64,000 nt of DNA from Azolla pinnata (taxonomy: Eukaryota; Streptophyta; Polypodiopsida; Salviniales; Salviniaceae). A model generated the notes under the pieces. It was not told the DNA's origin, did not search any database, and saw only the letters and a list, made by a program, of their open reading frames with translations. The stretch covers positions 62,001-126,000 of the forward strand of contig JBBBWG010000002.1 of assembly GCA_037176905.1 (NCBI GenBank), written 5' to 3'. Position 1 is the first letter of the stretch, and every line of letters begins with the position of its first letter. Shown here piece after piece: positions 58,581 to 64,000 of the stretch. Made by a program: the position numbers and the translations under genes.

Positions 58581-60534
58581 TCACAACCTAGCTTCGACAT
58601 GATGAGAGAAGCTTTGTAAGGGCACTACCATCACAGTGATATCATCGATGTTCCCTCTGCTAGATGCCTTTTGGATGAGCATCTTGCATGAGTTCATCTC
58701 CAAACCATCACCCATCAGTTGCTTGTTTGACAGGGATGGGATGCCGCGTCCTTCATCACAGTTCGCTGTCGAAGTCAAAGAAGAGCTTAGCCCTATCTTA
58801 GACGACGCATTAGATACCAGCGATGCTTCCCTAACACAATCAACGGCTTCTTGGTCACTCACCTAAACAAACAACACAACTCATCAGATTCGGTACTAGA
58901 TATATACTGTGCATCAAGAAAACTATACATATGTTTGTGTGCTACGTAGTGTGTTTGATTATCTCGTCCCAAATAACACAACTCTATCACAGTAGACCCT
59001 AGATAGCTATGTACATCAAGGAAACTACACATGTCTGTGGGTTAGGGAGTGTGCTTTATTTTATTACCTTGTCCCAAAGGCCATCTGATGCCAAGATTAA
59101 GAACTCGCATTCCGGCATGAGCTTCAGCTTTGTAACATCAGGCCTGGAGGAAACCCATCTCTTCAAATTCTTATCCCCAAAGCCTCTTGTCACTGCCAAT
59201 GTGCCCTGAAGCCGCCAGGTTCCATTGACGCAAGCCACAAAACCATCCTGGAATTTCCGAATCCATCAGTAATTAGAGAAAAATAAAAGAACAGGAAAAG
59301 AGAAGGACAGACAGAGTGATGGATTGATAATGAGCGCATATAAAAGGAAGTTCAGATGGGTTTTCTGGAATTTATCTCACTTACCAAGTCTTCGATCCGC
59401 TGGCGTTCATCTTTATTGCTTGCACGATGAAGCGTCGAGAGAGGCTCGGCTTTACCAGCTCTACAAAGCACAGCCTTGCAATCGCCAGCATTCGCCACAA
59501 CCAGTTGACCCTGTGATACCAGGGCCGAGACTGAGCAAGCCCCGCTTTTCACATCCTGAAAATTGAAGCACACACGGATACAGAAACAAAATCAGCACAA
59601 CCAATGCAAACCCATAGAGCAGTTATACAAGAAAAAGAGATGCTTTGTGATGTAAGCATATAAGCAACATTAATGCCAGATCCATACATGTGTTGGCAGC
59701 TGTTGAAGTGTGCATTTGAGCTGTAATTTCTATGGATATGCCTATATCTATCTATCTATCTAGCTAGCTAGCTATATATGTTACATATGAATGCAAATGT
59801 GATGGTGCATAATTATTGTGTCATATATCTGTCTATCGCACTCAACATTCTGAGATAAATACCTTGGCCAGGAATTGTGCATCTGTATTTCCATATCCGG
59901 CAATCATGGCATCCTCCACACTTGCTTCACTGTCCATCGCTTCCGCAATGTTCTCACCGAGCTTCTCAGCTGCAAATCTTACCGCATCTACGCCTCCATG
60001 GCCATCGAAAACGCTAAAAAAGCCTTGCGTTGCCTGACCCTTGAAGTTGGGAAGAGCTAAGTAGCCATCCTCCAGGACAGGTTTCCTGCCTTTCTTCATC
60101 GCCAGCCGGAATGGATCATCGGGGCCGTTGGTGTAGCACAAATCCGACTTGGAGGAAGACTCTTCGGGGGCCTGGAACTGATTCGCTTTGTGGAAGGAAG
60201 CCAGTCTAGCTTGGTCAGGTATGGAGAGCTTCGTCGGCTTGTTCCTCTTGAGGGAGACCTTGAGGGCTCTGTTTTCTTTGCAAGCTATTGACGGTGGGTG
60301 AGAGGTCGATGGCGATGGTGCTGAGAACGACGACAACGACGACGGCGGCGGCGGCGGCGGTAAGAGTGAAGATGCTGAATACGCGGAGGATGCTGTTGAT
60401 GGCAGCGGCAGCGGCGAATTGAGAGCGAGGGAGAAGCTTGTTCGCTGGAATGCGGAGCAGAACTGCGAGTTGAAGTGCATCAAATCTGCGGGGACGGATC
60501 GGAGCAGGAGAATCTCTTGGTCACAGGAAGCCAT
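58581..60534 (-). CDS. Protein phosphatase 2C, AP2C-like (clade B)
   Basis: Minus-strand exons 60534..59863, 59555..59385, 59247..59068, 58862..58581; 434 aa, phase-0 introns. It is a metal-dependent Ser/Thr phosphatase; AP2C-group enzymes dephosphorylate MAP kinases. The N-terminus is Ser/Pro-rich, with a poly-Pro run at 59-64. Residues about 94-105 (SLKRNKPTKLSI) fit the MAPK-docking KIM pattern (basic cluster then L-x-I). Catalytic motifs in order: 'KKGRKPVLEDGYLALPNF' (with Leu where MED is usual; E155 and D156 retained), FFSVFDGHGG (172-181; D177), 'LVVANAGDCKAVLCRAGKAE', 'GTLAVTRGFGDKNLKRWV', LILASDGLWDKVSDQEAVD and DDITVMVVPL near the end. Between the last two is a 45-residue Ser-rich insertion ('ASSKIGLSSSLTSTANCDEG'). 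The substrate is inferred from the docking motif only. Confidence 0.93.
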
Positions 60535-60653
60535 GGGGCAAGAAACGAAGGAGCTCCTCCGATCGGGAGAAGGGGGGACCGTCTGTCTTTTTTTCTGCTG
60601 CTTGCTGCTGCTGCTGCCGCCGCTGCTGCTGCGGGAGATGGCGAAGCAGAAGC

Positions 60654-60680
60654 AGAAGAAGAAGAAGAAGAAGAAGAAGA
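60654..60680. repeat. (GAA)n near the PP2C start region
   Basis: About 27 bp of 'gaagaagaagaag' upstream of the PP2C ATG (minus gene), with (CTG)n-like 'gctgctgctgctgccgccgc' at 60599-60630. Probably promoter or 5'UTR. Confidence 0.8.
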
Positions 60681-60795
60681 CGAGGATCGAGGATCGAGGA
60701 GGAGAAGCTCTGCAGATTTATGTGGGCGCAAAGACGAAGACCCAGAAAAGGGAGGAAGGAACAGAGACACGGTCTGAGCTATGGTCCGTGGACTG

Positions 60796-60926
60796 CGCCG
60801 TTAAATCGCCGTCAAGTCGCCGTTAAATCGCCGTCAAGTCGCCGTTAAATCGCCGTCAAGTCGCCGTTAAATCGCCGTCAAATCGCCGTCAAATCGCCGT
60901 CAATTCGCCGTCAAGTCGCCGTCAAG
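60796..60926. repeat. 11-bp tandem array upstream of PP2C
   Basis: About twelve units alternate 'cgccgttaaat' and 'cgccgtcaagt', giving a 22-bp higher-order period, and then homogenise to 'cgccgtcaaat'. It lies about 260-390 bp upstream of the PP2C ATG. Confidence 0.93.
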
Positions 60927-60960
60927 AAGAAGAAGAAGAAGAAGACAGTTGACATACCTT

Positions 60961-61382
60961 TGGAAAAACTTCTAACAAATTTATTAGTTATGTTTTAACG
61001 CCTGCTAGAATCAGAATTACGAATTAGTTTCCAATTTTATCTCGCACCAAAACGAACACCCGGTTCGTTGATTGACACCAAACTGATTAGATTTCTGAAA
61101 GTTACTGCCTTCTGTTAATCGAATACAATAAGGGAATCGATCAGCAAACAACATGCGCCGGGAAGTAGGAAGCAAGTGGTAAATAGCAGGTTGGAAGATT
61201 ATGAATCGAGGAAACATGAGAAGAGACGGATGGAAGCGATTAGCAAGCAAGAGAAGGATCGAATCGATTGGCAGGAAGTAGTCAACTACTAAGTGACAAA
61301 AACTAGGCGTTAAATCCGTAATATTTCTAGATTTACCAGGCGTAGAGAAGTGAATTAAGAAATTTGTCTGGAGTTTTTCTGA
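60961..61382. mobile_element. MITE-like element, copy 2
   Basis: The left end 'ggaaaaacttctaacaaatt' continues to 'ttttaacgcctgcta'. The right end, in reverse complement, reads 'agaaaaactccagacaaatt' and continues to 'ctacgcctggta'. The inverted ends therefore match colinearly for about 45-50 bp. The interior is AT-rich and non-coding. It shares the TTTTAACGCCT core and internal 'caccaaa..gattag' text with 9382-9795. Target-site duplication was not resolved. Confidence 0.6.
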
Positions 61383-62912
61383 TAATCCTCCCTAATATCG
61401 TTCTTTCAATCTTTGGCATACAGACTTTACAAATGTCGGAGAAAACCTGCGACTGGCATGGAATGCATATTGAGCCCGGAGAGTAGGAGAAATATTCGGT
61501 GGAGAGGAAAAAAGAGCCTCAGCCGCGTCAACTGGCCTTTTTCACAGTGTTCACACTCGCTTGCCAATGGCTTTTTTCTGGCCTTTTTGACCGGAAAGCG
61601 ATCGTCATGCGTCTCCTCGAGCTCCTGTAAGATCGCAGTTCCGTCCGTATGACATCACAAGTTCTTTCATCTCAGTGTTGTTGATGATGATGTTGTTGAT
61701 GTTGTTGATGATGATGTTGTCGATGATGTGTTGGCCTCCTATTGACATCCTATGTGTGAACGCGCCCAATAGTCGGCAAAACTTTAATAAATTTATAGAA
61801 CGAAATCGGTTGGTTGCAGTTGCATGGGTTTGTCAAGAATGATGTCAGACGGACTTGTTCGCGTCAGATCTTCTTAGCATGCCGACTTTCCGTGGCTTTT
61901 GTTTTATCGTCCGCGTGTATTTTTGTCCTCGCGACTTCACTCGTAGAAGAAGATTCGCCTTTCTTTTTTCCGAGTCTCTTCTGCTGAATCAAGGCTTACA
62001 AAGAGCCAGTCTGGAGGATTAGTATGTTTTGGCACATAACATTCCTGAGCGGTGCCGACGAAATGCCTTCCAGATGTTAGAGACGATTTTTCTCGCTCAG
62101 GAATTGCTAAATATATCACATCTGGAAGCTTGAATGCCTTGCACGTGTCTGGCTCAGATTGCTTCTTCATTTGGCATTTGTTATTTCAGACCATTGTGAG
62201 AATGACATCAAAACCCATTGACGAATCAGAGAGTATTTATGCTATAGCATCGAGTGATACGATGATTTCTTTTTTTGGAAGAGTGCATCAACACATGTCG
62301 GAATTGCACGATCCTGTAATTCCTTTTTTCGTCGGAGTTTAATCCTGATTAAACTTGATTAACTCAAGAATCACAAATGTTCTAGTAGTAGCCTGATTGA
62401 AACATGTATCTTGCTCTCTTTTCCATTTTGTTTAACAAATCTCATTCATACCTCTTGGTCCACCATTTTTGTTTTCCTTCATTCGCTTTTCTCGCCGTCG
62501 TCATCTGTGATGCGATCTGAACAAGCCCCTCGATTCTGACTACTAAATACAAATCAAATTACAAGATTCTAGGAATCAGATTATGAATCATGAGAACCCT
62601 AATACAAAGATTCTAGGAATCCCATATACAAGCACATGCACCCTCCACTTCAATTTTTTTTGACATCGAGTGCATCCCCAAGTCATGCAATTCACACAAT
62701 CTGGACCCCACACTTCAGAATAAACATTGCAGGTATTCATTGAAGCCTTTCTTTGATCAAAACCAAGTGTCTCAAAGTCCCTATATCCTCCCGTCAATGA
62801 ATTTCCGTGTTATACGAAAAAGCAACGATGATAAAGAGGGCCACAAATATTGAGGCGTTTTGAGCCATTAGATTAAGGTGATTGAAAGTATAACTTTAGT
62901 TTACTTGCACGT
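61383..62912. other. Intergenic, no gene recognised
   Basis: Contains a 'gttgatgatgatgttgttga' repeat at 61679-61730 and 'gattctaggaatc' palindromes repeated at 62566-62578 and 62608-62620. Open frames under 100 codons show no domain. Confidence 0.45.
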
Positions 62913-63743
62913 GTAAACCATAAGAATAAATAATTGTCATAGGATTTGAAAATAAGACTTGTATTAGTTGAAATCTGGGACGTTTCCAAAGGTTCAAGCA
63001 CTTCTCAAAATGATTATTGTAGCCAGCTAATCTATAAGAAAAATCGAAACAAAGAGTTGCATATTTTCTATTGTTGTTGTTGAGGCTGACTCAACCCTAA
63101 CCTTAAAACGGAAACCCTAAACCTAAACCCCATGTTTTAGCAGAGCACAGCCTGGTCTCCACTATTGTTCCTCCTAGCTCACCCCTAACTTCTCCGCTGT
63201 CATTGGATTGTTTTCGTAACAGCCATCTTGTATTATGTCTTGGAATGATATCTATCATCCTTTTTGTAACAGCATTGTATATACACTACACTTACATTGT
63301 ATCTTGGAATGACATACAATGTTGTTACAAAACAAGATACAATACAAGATGGGTTACAAAAACGATCCAATGTCAGACTTCAACAAACAAGTAGGTTGTA
63401 TTCAAAATGTTGTTAACAAAAAGTATGACAGGCGTCATTCCAAGTTAGAAGTTAGAGGGTGCATTAGGAGTAGCAACAGCGGGGACCAGGCAGTGCTCTG
63501 CTAAAACATGGGGTTTAGGTTTAGAGTTTCGGCGTTAAGGTTAGGCTTGCGTCGGCCTCGGCAGCATCAGTAGAAAAAATACAACTCTTTGTTTCGATTT
63601 TTCTTATAGATTAGCTTGCTACAATAGTCATTTTGTGAAGTGCTTGAGCCTTGGAAAATGAACGCATCAAAACCTATCTTGAATTCAATCAATACTTGTC
63701 TTGTTTTCAAATCTCGAGACAATTATTTATTCTTTTGGTTTAG
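62913..63743. repeat. Long imperfect inverted repeat (foldback), about 830 bp
   Basis: Left arm landmarks, in order: 'taaaccataagaataaataa', 'ggttcaagcacttctcaaaa', 'ctataagaaaaatcgaaaca', 'ccccatgttttagcagagca', 'cattggattgttttcgtaac'. The reverse complement of 63310-63743 gives the same landmarks in the same order with small differences ('taaaccaaaagaataaataa', 'ggctcaagcacttcacaaaa', 'ctataagaaaaatcgaaaca' exact, 'ccccatgttttagcagagca' exact, 'cattggatcgtttttgtaac'). The turn is near 63300. No coding frame is credible. Confidence 0.8.
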
Positions 63744-63763
63744 GGATAATTGGTAGTTTTCCA

Positions 63764-63816
63764 GTTTAGAATTAGTAGTTTCTTCCAATTCAAGGAAGAA
63801 ACTACTAATTCTAAAC
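63764..63816. repeat. Perfect 23-bp inverted repeat with 7-nt loop
   Basis: 63764-63786 and 63794-63816 are exact reverse complements ('gtttagaattagtagtttct' begins the left arm) around the loop 'aattcaa'. It lies just outside the long foldback element. Confidence 0.95.
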
Positions 63817-64000
63817 ACAGCCATACATCGGTGAACTAGTGGTGGGTACACTAATTCAAGAAAAATTATTTATGTTGCATCTTTCCCCACATCTCCGCTG
63901 CAATAAGTTGTACACAAGGTATGTACTCAGCAGGCCTTGAAAAGCTTTGAAATGTCATATATTTCAGAATGGGATTCAGCGAAACACATCACAAGAAGAA

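Overview
This window is nuclear DNA of a land plant, most likely a homosporous fern (Ceratopteris/Adiantum-like); that placement is an inference. It has GT-AG introns with conserved plant exon structure, glycine-decarboxylase and MYC-type bHLH genes, and three long PPR genes of the near-identical tandem 'MYSKCG...AQEVF...VVSWTALIAGY' style that I associate with ferns. The intergenic DNA is rich in microsatellites, TTTAGGG-like arrays and foldback elements. No CRISPR array, operon, bacterial gene or recognisable retroelement was seen.

Layout. 1-8.1 kb: a PPR gene (+) whose reading frame breaks near its C-terminus, a weakly supported repeat-bearing gene (-), GATC-rich tandem arrays, and a poly-Ser calmodulin-like gene (-). 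8.2-9.8 kb: a 43-bp TTTAGGG-bearing array and a MITE-like element. 9.9-17.3 kb: a DHHC palmitoyltransferase (+) and a Yippee-like zinc protein (+). 18.6 kb: tRNA-Lys(CUU) (-). 19.3-21.8 kb: second PPR gene (-). 24.6-29.1 kb: proton-pump-interactor-like gene (+), convergent with a very long MYC2-like bHLH gene (-, 30.5-34.0 kb). 36.6-42.7 kb: prefoldin subunit 1 (-) and the Golgi Qb-SNARE GOS12 (-). 44.2-46.6 kb: third PPR gene (-). 50.5-56.3 kb: glycine decarboxylase P-protein (+). 58.6-60.5 kb: AP2C-like PP2C phosphatase (-). 61-64 kb: no gene recognised; a MITE copy, an ~830-bp inverted repeat and a perfect 23-bp hairpin.

The genes are independent housekeeping or regulatory loci (protein palmitoylation, chaperone, vesicle fusion, photorespiration, signalling, organelle RNA processing) and form no shared pathway. 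Exon joins were derived by hand: each multi-exon model below keeps phase across every junction and ends at a stop, which is strong internal support for PAT, PPI, PFD1, GOS12, GLDP and PP2C.

No wholly new system was demonstrated. The best leads are a 7-nt microexon that prefoldin 1 requires, a 111-bp minisatellite that inflates the N-terminal MYC domain of the bHLH gene, the ~830-bp foldback locus, a two-copy MITE-like family, an in-frame N-terminal extension of the palmitoyltransferase, and a promoter arrangement shared by GOS12 and GLDP.
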